In this document: positions 50,750-59,303 of the stretch, in pieces
Numbering within the stretch: the stretch's first letter is position 1
Layout of the letters: each line of letters begins with the position of its first letter
Assembly: GCA_964521025.1 (NCBI GenBank)
Contig: CAZFPK010000008.1
Location: 1 to 64,000, forward strand
Length of the DNA: 64,000 bases
Direction: 5' to 3'
Source: DRTC01 sp964521025
GTDB taxonomy: Bacteria > Cloacimonadota > Cloacimonadia > Cloacimonadales > TCS61
Made by a program: the position numbers and the translations under genes
Notes under the pieces: generated by a model
Databases searched by the model: none
Told to the model about the DNA's origin: nothing
What the model saw: the letters and a program-made list of their open reading frames with translations, nothing else

Positions 50750-51682
50750 ATGAAAGTCAGTATTATAGGAAGTGGAAATGTCGGAGTTGCCTGCGCCTTA
50801 TATCTCGCGGAAAAGAAAGTTGCGAATGTAACTTTGATCGATATTGTGGAAGGTTGGGCACAAGGTAAAGCAATGGATATTGTTCAGGCTTCTCCTATCA
50901 GAAGGTATGATGTTCATATTCAGGGATATTCCGATATATCGATGATCAAAGATTCGGATGTGATCGTGGTAACAGCCGGAAAACCGAGATTGCCGGGAAT
51001 GTCCCGCGAGGATTTGATCAAAGATAATGTCAAGATCATGAAAAGTGTTTCGGAAGATATTGCCAAATATGCTCCTAATGCGGTTGTCATTACAGTTACG
51101 AATCCTCTCGATATTTTAGCCTATGTTGCTTTGAAAGTTACCGGTTTTGCTTTGAAAAGAGTGATCGGAATGGCTGGTATCCTGGATTCCTCAAGATTCA
51201 GGTATTTTATTGCAGACGAACTTGGAGTAAGTCCTCTTAATGTTACTGCTCTTGTTCTCGGCGGACATGGTGATTTAATGGTTCCGTTACCAAGATATTC
51301 AACTGTTCACGGTATTCCTGTGACGGAACTTCTGCCGAGAGCAACGATCGATAAACTGGTTACTCGAACCCGTAAAGCAGGAGGAGAAATTGTTGCTTAT
51401 CTTAAAACCGGAAGTGCTTATTGGTCTCCCGGTAGTTCTGCTGCGGAAATGGTTGAATGCATTGTCCGTAATAGAAACAGGATTTTACCTTGTTCAGCAT
51501 ATTTAAGAGGTGAATACGGTATCGACGGATTATTTTCGGGTGTTCCTATAAAAATCGGAAAAAACGGTGTCGAAGAGATTATAGAACTTTCTCTGACCAC
51601 AGAAGAAAAGGATGCACTTCATCTTTCTGCTGCGAAAGTCCGGGAAGTTATCGAAATGATCGAAGCAGAAAAATTGATCTAA
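50750..51682 (+). CDS. mdh: Malate dehydrogenase (NAD-dependent)
   Basis: The 310-residue enzyme oxidises malate to oxaloacetate. It keeps IGSGNVGVACALYLAEKK (NAD), the substrate loop KPRLPGMSRED with both arginines, TNPLDILAYV, the Asp/Arg pair in GILDSSRFR, and the catalytic His in GGHGDLMVPL. This is the LDH-like MDH type of many bacteria. Its stop is directly followed by the start of the LarA-family gene, so the two altered and normal dehydrogenases and LarA form one operon. Confidence 0.95.
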   Translation: MKVSIIGSGNVGVACALYLAEKKVANVTLIDIVEGWAQGKAMDIVQASPIRRYDVHIQGYSDISMIKDSDVIVVTAGKPRLPGMSREDLIKDNVKIMKSVSEDIAKYAPNAVVITVTNPLDILAYVALKVTGFALKRVIGMAGILDSSRFRYFIADELGVSPLNVTALVLGGHGDLMVPLPRYSTVHGIPVTELLPRATIDKLVTRTRKAGGEIVAYLKTGSAYWSPGSSAAEMVECIVRNRNRILPCSAYLRGEYGIDGLFSGVPIKIGKNGVEEIIELSLTTEEKDALHLSAAKVREVIEMIEAEKLI

Positions 51683-53023
51683 ATGAAGATAAATATTCCA
51701 TATTGGGGAGAGGAATTAAATATTTCTCTCCCTAAACAAAATGTCGGGGAGATAATATATCCGAACTCGGTCGAACTTCGCTCCGAAAACGAGGTGATTT
51801 CCCATGCTCTGCTGAATCCTGTAAATTCACCATCTTTCGACAATTTTATCAAAGGAGATGAACCACTTCTTTTTGTTATCAACGATGCAACCAGACCTAC
51901 TCCGAATGCAAAGATCATAAATCTATTATGGGATAAGATCAAAAATAAAAATGTGAAATTCATCATTGCAACAGGTGCTCATCGTGGTGCAAGCAAAGAT
52001 GAATACAACGAACTTTTTGGTAACCATTTTTCCAAACTCAAAGACAAAACGATTTCTCATGATGCCAGGAATGAAAAAGACAATATTTTTGTCGGAAAAA
52101 CTAAAAACGGAACTGAAGTTTTTTTTGATAAATTAGTCACCGATGCGAAAAAGATCATCTACATAACTTCTGTCGAACCTCATTATTTTGCGGGATATAC
52201 AGGTGGAGCAAAGTCATTTCTACCAGGAATTGCCGGTTATCAAACGATCGAGCAAAATCATATCCTGGCTCTCGAAGAAACTGCCAAAGCTCTTATAATC
52301 GAAGGAAATCCTGTGCGGAATGATATCAAAGAGGCTTACGATCTGCTCGCTAAAGATAAACAGATATTTTCGATCCAGACTGTTCTGAACAAAGACCACA
52401 AAATTTATTATTGTGCCTGCGGAGAGACTCACCAGGCTTTCAATTTGGCTACTGAAAAGGCAAAGGATGTCTTTTCCGTGGAAGTAAAAGATAAAGCCGA
52501 TATTGTGGTTGCAGTTGCTCCTTACCCGATGGATATCGATCTTTATCAATCTCAGAAAGCGATCGATAACAGTAAATTGGCTTTGAACGATAACGGTATT
52601 CTCATCCTTGTTTCAAGCTGCCGAAAAGGTGTTGGAGGTGAGACTTTCCTGAAATTAATGACCGCTTCCAGGAATCCGGACGAGGTGTTTGAAAACATCG
52701 CCAAAGGTTATAAACTCGGTTATCATAAAGCAGCCAAACTTGCTGAAATAATGAAATGGGCATCTTTATGGGCTTATACGAAACTCGATCCGAAATTACT
52801 GGAAAATATTTTTATCAAAGGATTTTGGGATTTGCAGGAAGCGATAGACAAAGCTCTCGAGATCAAAGGAAACGAAAAAGTCCTCTTCCTGATGGATGCG
52901 AGTATGACAGTCCCCCGCATTGCTCCTCGCATTCTGCATAAAAGTAAATTTATTTACAGCCCAGCCCGGGAGAAATTAAAATCAAAAAAAAGTGTCGATT
53001 TCGATAGTCTGTTCGGTGATTAA
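51683..53023 (+). CDS. LarA-family nickel-pincer-cofactor 2-hydroxyacid racemase/epimerase
   Basis: This 446-residue protein has the LarA domain order: DDATRP-like INDATRPTP, GAHRGASKDEY (His and Arg), SHDARN, and YTGGAKSFLPGIAG, whose Lys would bind the nickel-pincer cofactor. The C-terminal domain contains a conserved SSCRKGVGGE segment. LarA homologues racemise lactate, malate and related 2-hydroxyacids. The start is contiguous with the malate dehydrogenase stop, so D-/L-malate (or another substrate of the neighbouring dehydrogenases, or of the GlcD-like enzyme) is an attractive but unproven substrate. Confidence 0.85.
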   Translation: MKINIPYWGEELNISLPKQNVGEIIYPNSVELRSENEVISHALLNPVNSPSFDNFIKGDEPLLFVINDATRPTPNAKIINLLWDKIKNKNVKFIIATGAHRGASKDEYNELFGNHFSKLKDKTISHDARNEKDNIFVGKTKNGTEVFFDKLVTDAKKIIYITSVEPHYFAGYTGGAKSFLPGIAGYQTIEQNHILALEETAKALIIEGNPVRNDIKEAYDLLAKDKQIFSIQTVLNKDHKIYYCACGETHQAFNLATEKAKDVFSVEVKDKADIVVAVAPYPMDIDLYQSQKAIDNSKLALNDNGILILVSSCRKGVGGETFLKLMTASRNPDEVFENIAKGYKLGYHKAAKLAEIMKWASLWAYTKLDPKLLENIFIKGFWDLQEAIDKALEIKGNEKVLFLMDASMTVPRIAPRILHKSKFIYSPAREKLKSKKSVDFDSLFGD

Positions 53024-53231
53024 TGTTTCCTATTAAAAGTGTTTATGATTAGATTTTGCTTTAATTCAAAATGACTAATTTGTGAGTTTTGAGAAAATTG
53101 ATATTTTTTCATTGACATAAAAAAAACAAGACTTTTTTCTTTGTTCAGGAAATTGTCGAAATAAGATAAATTTTGACATAAGTCATTTAAATAAAAATTG
53201 AAAAAATTCTAAGTAAAAAAAGGAGGATACA

Positions 53232-54524
53232 ATGTCACGACTTAGAGAAAAAATCAGAAGTCAGGTGCCGGAAATCAGGTCATTCATTAAAAATGAGATG
53301 CTGGCAAAACACGGCGATACTGTAGTGGGAAATGTTACCGTCAAGCAGATGTATGGTGGAATGAGAGGAGTTACGGGATTAGTATGTAATTCTTCTTTTG
53401 TCGATCCTTATAAAGGACTACATATCAGAGGAATTCCTCTGGCAAAATTGACTGATAAAATTCCGGAAGAGATTTTTTACTTGCTCTGCACAGGAGAACT
53501 TCCGCAAAAACCGGATCTGGAAAAATTACAAAATGAATTACACATTCGATCAGAAGTTCCGGATCATATCTGGGATGTGTTGTATGCTTTACCAAAAGAT
53601 ACTCACCCGATGACCATGTTCAGTATTGCTATTATGGCTGTGGAAGGCAATTCGATTTTTAAAGCAAAATATGCGGAAGGTATGAGAAAAGCAGATTATT
53701 GGGAAGCGACTCTCGATGATGCTTTGGAGATAATTGCAAAATTGCCATCCATTGCAGCTGGAATCTATCGTATTCGCTATTCTATGGGTGATTTGATTCC
53801 TTACGATGATAGTCTCGATTGGGGTGGAAATTATGCTCATATGCTCGGAGTTCCTGATCCGGATGGTGAATTTGCTAAATTAGTTCGTCTTTATCTGGTT
53901 CTGCATTGTGATCATGAAGGTGGGAATGTCAGTGCGTTTACAGCCCGAGTTGTAAACTCAGCTCTCTCCAATCTCTATTTAGCTGTTGCTGCCGGATTGA
54001 ATGGACTTGCTGGACCATTACATGGTCTTGCCAACCAGGAATGTCTGAAATTTGTCCTCTCCATCCAGGAAAAATTTGAAAAAGTACCAACCAAAAAAGA
54101 ATTGATCGATTTTGTCCTTTCAACTCTCAAACTCGGTAGGGTTGTTCCGGGATATGGACATGCTGTTTTACGAGCAACTGATCCGCGTTTTACAGCATTT
54201 CATAAATTTGGTGAAAATCATTGTCCTAAAGAAGAAATATTTATGATCGTGAAGAGATTGTTTGAAGTTGTTCCGGAGATTTTAAAGGAATACGGGGGAG
54301 GAAAAATTGCTGATCCGTATCCGAATGTCGATGCTATTTCAGGTTCTCTGCTATTCCATTATGGATTGACCATGTTCGATTACTACACGGTTATGTTTGG
54401 TGTTTCCAGGATCCTCGGATTCAGCGCGCAAGCGATCATGTGCCGCGGTTTGCAGGCCCCGATCATTAGACCGAAAACAGTTACCAATGAATGGTTGCTG
54501 GATAAATTAGGGAAGAAGAAATAG
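53232..54524 (+). CDS. gltA: Citrate synthase
   Basis: The 430-residue enzyme condenses oxaloacetate and acetyl-CoA. It shows the active-site histidine regions LHCDHEGGNVSAF (about 225-237) and GYGHAVLRATDPR (about 310-322), and the catalytic Asp in NVDAISGSLL (about 365-374). The overall pattern resembles the eukaryotic-type si-citrate synthase found in some bacteria. GGAGG precedes the ATG. It opens the citrate synthase-aconitase-isocitrate dehydrogenase series that ends at 2-oxoglutarate, the substrate proposed for Kor. Confidence 0.96.
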   Translation: MSRLREKIRSQVPEIRSFIKNEMLAKHGDTVVGNVTVKQMYGGMRGVTGLVCNSSFVDPYKGLHIRGIPLAKLTDKIPEEIFYLLCTGELPQKPDLEKLQNELHIRSEVPDHIWDVLYALPKDTHPMTMFSIAIMAVEGNSIFKAKYAEGMRKADYWEATLDDALEIIAKLPSIAAGIYRIRYSMGDLIPYDDSLDWGGNYAHMLGVPDPDGEFAKLVRLYLVLHCDHEGGNVSAFTARVVNSALSNLYLAVAAGLNGLAGPLHGLANQECLKFVLSIQEKFEKVPTKKELIDFVLSTLKLGRVVPGYGHAVLRATDPRFTAFHKFGENHCPKEEIFMIVKRLFEVVPEILKEYGGGKIADPYPNVDAISGSLLFHYGLTMFDYYTVMFGVSRILGFSAQAIMCRGLQAPIIRPKTVTNEWLLDKLGKKK

Positions 54525-54803
54525 ACCGGTCTGTCATTCCGAGTTTTCTCAATATTTTTATATCGAGAAATCTACAACACCATAAGAACAGTACTTTCTC
54601 CCTCTCTTCTCAAGAGAAATTGGTCTTAAGTCCGGCGAAGACGGATGGAGGTGAGGTTTGATAGATTCTTTGTGAGAATTTCTCAACAAGATTCCTCAGA
54701 ATGGCAAGACAATGACATCATCGTTCCCAATTGCGTATTGGGAGCGATGAAACTAAGTTCCACAAACATAATTGTTTGTGATACGGCTAACAAAGGATTT
54801 TAA
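54525..54803. repeat. Repeat-rich intergenic region between citrate synthase and aconitase
   Basis: The gap holds several dispersed elements: TGTCATTCCGAG ... GAGAAATCT (54531-54573; a relative lies at 58287), AGTCCGGCGAAGACGGAT (54631-54648; compare 49595-49615), the near-palindrome TCGTTCCCAA/TTGGGAGCGA (54721-54747), and CACAAACA/TGTTTGTG (54761-54780). No open frame is supported. A promoter for aconitase may lie here but is not evident. Confidence 0.65.
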
Positions 54804-56738
54804 ATGGGATTAAATATCGTTCAAAAAATATTAAAACCGCATCTGGTCGAAGGTGAACTGAAACCAGGAAATGTCATCGGCATCAAGATCGATCAGACTC
54901 TGACGCAGGATGCGACCGGAACTATGGCATATCTGGAATTTGAAGCAATGGATCTGCCGGAGATCAAAACCGAACTTTCGGTCAGTTATGTCGATCATAA
55001 TACCAGCCAGATGGGTTTTGAAAATGCTGATGATCATAAATACCTGCAGACGATTGCAGAAAAATACGGTTTGTATTATTCCCGTGCAGGAAATGGAATT
55101 TGCCATCAAGTTCACCTGGAAAGGTTCGGTTTACCCGGGAAAACTCTACTCGGTTCGGATAGCCATACTCCGACCGGCGGTGGAATCGGGATGATGGCGA
55201 TCGGTTCCGGTGGTTTGGATGTGGCTCGTGCTTTAGCCGGTTTTCCGTTCTATATTCCATATCCAAAAGTCTTGAAGGTGAATTTGACTGGGAAATTATC
55301 TCCCTGGGTGGCAGCAAAAGATGTTATCTTATATCTCTTGGAATTACTATCCACTAAAGGAAATGTTGGCTGGTTAGTTGAATACGGAGGTCCCGGGGTG
55401 AGTTCTTTGAGTGTTCCCGAAAGAGCAACCATCACTAATATGGGAGCAGAATTAGGAGTAACTTGTTCTATTTTTCCCAGTGATGAGATTACACTTTCAT
55501 TTCTGAAATCTCAAAAACGAGATACCGGTTGGATAGAAATGAAAGCAGATGGTGATGCGGAATATGAGCGGAACATCGAGGTCGATTTAGCAACGCTCGA
55601 ACCGAGAATGGCAACTCCGCACAGTCCGGGAAATATCAAGTTGGTCAGAGAACTGGCAGGGATGAAGGTTGATCAGGTTTGTATCGGCAGCTGTACCAAT
55701 TCTTCTTATAAAGATTTGATGACAGTTGCTTCGATGCTGAGAGGAAAACATCTACCTGCAGGAATAAGTTTTGTCGTTGCTCCCGGCTCGAAGCAGGTCT
55801 TTAAGATGATCGCTGCCAATGGAGCTTTAGCAGATTTGATCGATTTCGGAGCGAGAATAATGGAATCTGCCTGTGGTTTTTGTATTGGTAACGGGCAAGC
55901 TCCGCAAACCAATGCAGTATCTGTTCGCACTAACAATCGAAACTTCAAAGGTCGTTCGGGAACTCAATCGGCAGGTATTTACCTGGTAAGTCCGGAAACA
56001 GCAGCAGCCTGCGTTTTGACCGGGGAAATTACCGATCCGCGTACGCTGGATTTTGAACCGCCTGCTATTGAAATTCCAACAGGTTTTGCTGTCGATGACG
56101 CAATGATCATCGCTCCTTCCAAACAGGAAAAGGATATTCAAATTTGTCGTGGTCCAAATATCGGTGATCCCCCGACAAATGAACCTTTACTCGATGAATT
56201 TCCTGCAGATGTAATGCTCAAAGTTGAAGACAAAATTACGACAGACCATATCATGCCGGCTGGTATCAGGCTGAAGTATCGCTCCAATATTCCCAAATAT
56301 TCGGAATTCGTTTTTGAACCAATCGACAACACTTTCCCGGAGAGATGTCTTTCCAATAGAAAGAAACAACGGGGAAATATCATTATTGCTGGTCTCAGTT
56401 ACGGGCAAGGTTCATCGCGGGAACATGCTGCGATCTGTCCGTCCTATCTGGGAGTAAAAGCAGTTATTGCAAAATCGATCGAGAGAATTCATTGGGCAAA
56501 CCTGGTAAATTTCGGAATTATTCCCCTGCTTTTTAATTCTGAAGATGATTACGATAAGATCGAACAGACTGATGAGTTATTATTCCAAAATGTTGTCCGA
56601 TCAGTAAAAGAGGATGATACTTTTGTAATCAAAAATATTTCTAAAAATATTGAATTCGATGTAAAATTGGAACTAAGCAAAAGAGAACGAGATATTCTTA
56701 TTGCAGGTGGTGTTCTTAATATCATCAAGAATTCATAA
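54804..56738 (+). CDS. acn: Aconitate hydratase
   Basis: The 644-residue 4Fe-4S enzyme isomerises citrate to isocitrate. It shows SDSHTPTGGGIGMMAIGSGG at about 117-136, the cluster cysteines in CIGSCTNSSY (about 295-304) and ACGFCIGNGQAP (about 357-368), and the C-terminal swivel domain with GLSYGQGSSREHAA (about 533-546). It is the shorter monomeric type found in many anaerobes, without the extra linker of long AcnA. AAGGA precedes the ATG. Confidence 0.95.
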   Translation: MGLNIVQKILKPHLVEGELKPGNVIGIKIDQTLTQDATGTMAYLEFEAMDLPEIKTELSVSYVDHNTSQMGFENADDHKYLQTIAEKYGLYYSRAGNGICHQVHLERFGLPGKTLLGSDSHTPTGGGIGMMAIGSGGLDVARALAGFPFYIPYPKVLKVNLTGKLSPWVAAKDVILYLLELLSTKGNVGWLVEYGGPGVSSLSVPERATITNMGAELGVTCSIFPSDEITLSFLKSQKRDTGWIEMKADGDAEYERNIEVDLATLEPRMATPHSPGNIKLVRELAGMKVDQVCIGSCTNSSYKDLMTVASMLRGKHLPAGISFVVAPGSKQVFKMIAANGALADLIDFGARIMESACGFCIGNGQAPQTNAVSVRTNNRNFKGRSGTQSAGIYLVSPETAAACVLTGEITDPRTLDFEPPAIEIPTGFAVDDAMIIAPSKQEKDIQICRGPNIGDPPTNEPLLDEFPADVMLKVEDKITTDHIMPAGIRLKYRSNIPKYSEFVFEPIDNTFPERCLSNRKKQRGNIIIAGLSYGQGSSREHAAICPSYLGVKAVIAKSIERIHWANLVNFGIIPLLFNSEDDYDKIEQTDELLFQNVVRSVKEDDTFVIKNISKNIEFDVKLELSKRERDILIAGGVLNIIKNS

Positions 56739-56756
56739 ATGGGAACATAACAGTTA

Positions 56757-56821
56757 GACAAGATTCCAATCTTGTCCAATTTCAGATGGAGCCGAATCCT
56801 TAAACAAGATTCTGATCTTGT
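56757..56821. repeat. Two ACAAGAT/ATCTTGT hairpins
   Basis: GACAAGATT/AATCTTGTC (56757-56776) and ACAAGAT/ATCTTGT (56804-56821) repeat the same stem 28 bp apart, just after the aconitase gene. They are two copies of one palindromic unit. Confidence 0.7.
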
Positions 56822-56936
56822 CCATTTTACAAAACAGAAAAACGGTTCAACATAAGAGCGCATTTTATCAATATAATTTATCCCGAAAGTCATAGGAAGA
56901 AAAGCAATTATTCAAGAAAAATACATAGGAGGAAAT

Positions 56937-58283
56937 TTGAAATTTGAAAAATTAAAAATACCACCGAAAGGTGCGAAGATCACTGTTAGGGATGGAAATA
57001 TAAATGTTCCTGATAATCCCATCATTCCGTTTATCGAAGGTGATGGTATTGGTCCGGATATCTGGAAAGTAACGAGAAAAGTTATCGATGCAGCCGTAAA
57101 GAAATCTTATGATAGTCTGAGAAAAATTCAATGGATGCAGATCCATGCCGGATTATCAGCCTTGCAGAATTACGGTGATGACAATATTTTACCGGAAGAT
57201 ACATTGAAAGCGATCAGGGAGTTCAAAGTTGCAATTAAAGGACCTCTGACAACACCGGTTGGAGGATTCGATTATGTCTGCCTGGTTTGTGCCAAAGAAC
57301 AAAACGGAACAAATGGCGAACGACCGGAAAAATGTGTTAAATGCGGTTCCGAATTTGTGACTAAACGATTTCGTTCATTAAATGTCGGTTTGCGACAGCT
57401 TCTCGATCTATATGCCTGCGTGCGTCCTGTTCGCTGGTACAAAGGAGTTTCAGCGCCGGTAAAAAGACCGGATAAACTGGATGTAGTTGTTTTCCGGGAA
57501 AATACCGAAGATGTATATTCCGGGATCGAATTCCAGAAAGATACCCCGGAAGCGACTAAAGTGATCAATTTCATGAACAATGTAATGGGAAAAAGTATCC
57601 GCGAAGACAGCGGTGTCGGAGTTAAACCGATTTCTGTTACCGGCACGAAAAGACTGGTCAGAAAGGCTATCGATTATGCCATCCAGCAGAATTTATTGAG
57701 CGTTACCCTGGTTCATAAAGGTAATATCATGAAGTTTACAGAAGGAGCATTTAGAGATTGGGGTTATGAACTGGCAAAAGAGGAATATCGCGATCAGATC
57801 ATCACGGAACAGGAATTATGGGATAAATACGATGGTAAAATACCTGTTGATAAGATTTTGATCAAAGACAGGATCGCAGATCAGATGTTCCAGCAGGTTC
57901 TTCTCCGACCGGATGAATATAGTGTGATCGCAACTCCTAACCTGAATGGAGATTACCTTTCGGATGCGTGTGCAGCTCAAGTAGGAGGTTTGGGATTAGC
58001 TCCGGGAGCAAATATTGGAGATCAAGTCGCTCTCTTTGAAGCCACTCACGGAACTGCTCCCAAATATACAGGAATGGATAAAGTTAATCCTTCTTCCTTA
58101 CTTCTTTCCGGTGTTTTGATGTTAAAATATTTGGGTTGGAATGAAGCTGGAATTATGATCGAGAATGCACTCGAAAAAACAATTTCCAATAAAACCGTAA
58201 CTTATGATCTCGAACGCCAGATGGAAGGTGCGAAAAAACTGAAAACTTCCGAATTCGGAGATAAAATCATTAAAAATATGTAG
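56937..58283 (+). CDS. icd: Isocitrate dehydrogenase (NADP-type) with inserted zinc-ribbon-like loop
   Basis: The enzyme oxidises isocitrate to 2-oxoglutarate. The 448-residue protein has IEGDGIGPDIW at about 33-43, KGPLTTPVGG at 101-110, RSLNVGLRQLLDLYACVRPV at about 146-165, RENTEDVYSGIE, and the C-terminal nucleotide region ATHGTAPKYTG. Between GPLTTPVGG and RSLN, where ordinary Icd has almost nothing, it carries about 34 residues with CLVC (115-118) and CVKC (133-136), a likely metal-binding ribbon next to the substrate serine loop. Translation starts at TTG, with AGGAGG at 56927-56932. The family normally has 400-420 residues, so the insert explains the extra length. Confidence 0.93.
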   Translation: MKFEKLKIPPKGAKITVRDGNINVPDNPIIPFIEGDGIGPDIWKVTRKVIDAAVKKSYDSLRKIQWMQIHAGLSALQNYGDDNILPEDTLKAIREFKVAIKGPLTTPVGGFDYVCLVCAKEQNGTNGERPEKCVKCGSEFVTKRFRSLNVGLRQLLDLYACVRPVRWYKGVSAPVKRPDKLDVVVFRENTEDVYSGIEFQKDTPEATKVINFMNNVMGKSIREDSGVGVKPISVTGTKRLVRKAIDYAIQQNLLSVTLVHKGNIMKFTEGAFRDWGYELAKEEYRDQIITEQELWDKYDGKIPVDKILIKDRIADQMFQQVLLRPDEYSVIATPNLNGDYLSDACAAQVGGLGLAPGANIGDQVALFEATHGTAPKYTGMDKVNPSSLLLSGVLMLKYLGWNEAGIMIENALEKTISNKTVTYDLERQMEGAKKLKTSEFGDKIIKNM

Positions 58284-58443
58284 ATTTGTCATTCCGAGGT
58301 GTCTTCCAATATTTCATCCGAGGAATCTGTAACTGCTGATAAAAAGTAGGGAGATAAACGCTTGAGATTCTTAATCTTGGAAGAAAATATGGAAGAGTTC
58401 CAAGATTTAAAGAGAGAATCAAGGAGAGGACTCAGAATGACAT
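58284..58443. repeat. TCATTCCGAG...GAATCT dispersed element
   Basis: GTCATTCCGAGGTGTCTTCC ... CCGAGGAATCTGTAAC starts right after icd, and the end of the gap repeats the motif (AGAATGACATTTGAATC). A similar segment follows citrate synthase at 54531. No gene is visible in the 160 bp. Confidence 0.55.
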
Positions 58444-58461
58444 TTGAATCGAGGTGATCTA

Positions 58462-59133
58462 ATGAAATCAGCCATCGAAAATTTCACTTTAGCCGAAAAA
58501 TACAGGATGCAGGGAAAACTTAACAAGGCGATCGAACAATATAAAAAAATCCTGGAAAAACACCCGGAAAGTATTCCTGCTTTAATGAATTTAGGTAATC
58601 TTTTTTATATGTTGGGAGAACTTAAAAATTCCATTGAAAATTATGAAAAAGTTTTGAAAATTAAACCAAAATTCGGTTATGCTTTATATCGTTTGGCGAT
58701 TTCTCATTACCGGGCTGCTCATTTCAGAAAAGCTATTGATATTTTTAAAGGAATAACAAAATCGGATCCGGAACTTTATATGGCTCATAACTGGCTGGGT
58801 TTGTGCTATTACCATATCGGCAACGGAGAAAAAAGTATCGAAGAATATACAAAACTTCTCAAGCATACATCCGAGCCGTTTATCGTCCATTATCATCGGG
58901 CAATTGCTTACAAATCCAAAGGTGAGACTGACAAAGCTATCAAAGACCTGCAATTTGTCATGAACAAACATCCGGATCATGTTTCTGCTCTTTACCATCT
59001 TGGGCTGGCTCACCTGCAGAAGCACGAGATCTTTAAAGCGCTGAAGTTATTCCGGAAAGTGCTCAAACTCGATCCCAAACACAAAGGAGCAGCCGAGAAG
59101 ATCGAATATTTGACAGATGTGCCGTCCATATAA
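58462..59133 (+). CDS. TPR-repeat protein, paralogue of the one at 46588
   Basis: The 223-residue cytosolic protein has about six TPR units (for example LNKAIEQYKKILEKHP, LKNSIENYEKVLKIKP, IFKALKLFRKVLKLDP). The upstream in-frame TTG at 58444 is less likely than the ATG at 58462, which has GAGGTGAT 5-12 bases ahead. It aligns end to end with the TPR protein after sucD but lacks its 45-residue tail. Both sit directly behind genes of the C4/TCA pathway, suggesting a shared scaffolding or regulatory role, not proven. Confidence 0.9.
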   Translation: MKSAIENFTLAEKYRMQGKLNKAIEQYKKILEKHPESIPALMNLGNLFYMLGELKNSIENYEKVLKIKPKFGYALYRLAISHYRAAHFRKAIDIFKGITKSDPELYMAHNWLGLCYYHIGNGEKSIEEYTKLLKHTSEPFIVHYHRAIAYKSKGETDKAIKDLQFVMNKHPDHVSALYHLGLAHLQKHEIFKALKLFRKVLKLDPKHKGAAEKIEYLTDVPSI

Positions 59134-59303
59134 ATTTGTCGAAAAATGCAGAATTGAGTTTTTTAGAAATTCTCAATAAATTATGAAAGATAAAAAAGTA
59201 AGAGAACTCGAAAGTGTTGACTTTGTGCAATACTCTCGACTTAAGACAAACATGAGAATAGTGAAATTCGTGTAATTAACGGATAAAGAAATCAGGAGAG
59301 AAG

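Noticed and set aside
53112..53201. TTGACA promoters before citrate synthase
   Set aside because: Two TTGACA hexamers occur (53112 and 53173), but neither has a convincing -10 element at normal spacing, so I do not annotate a promoter.
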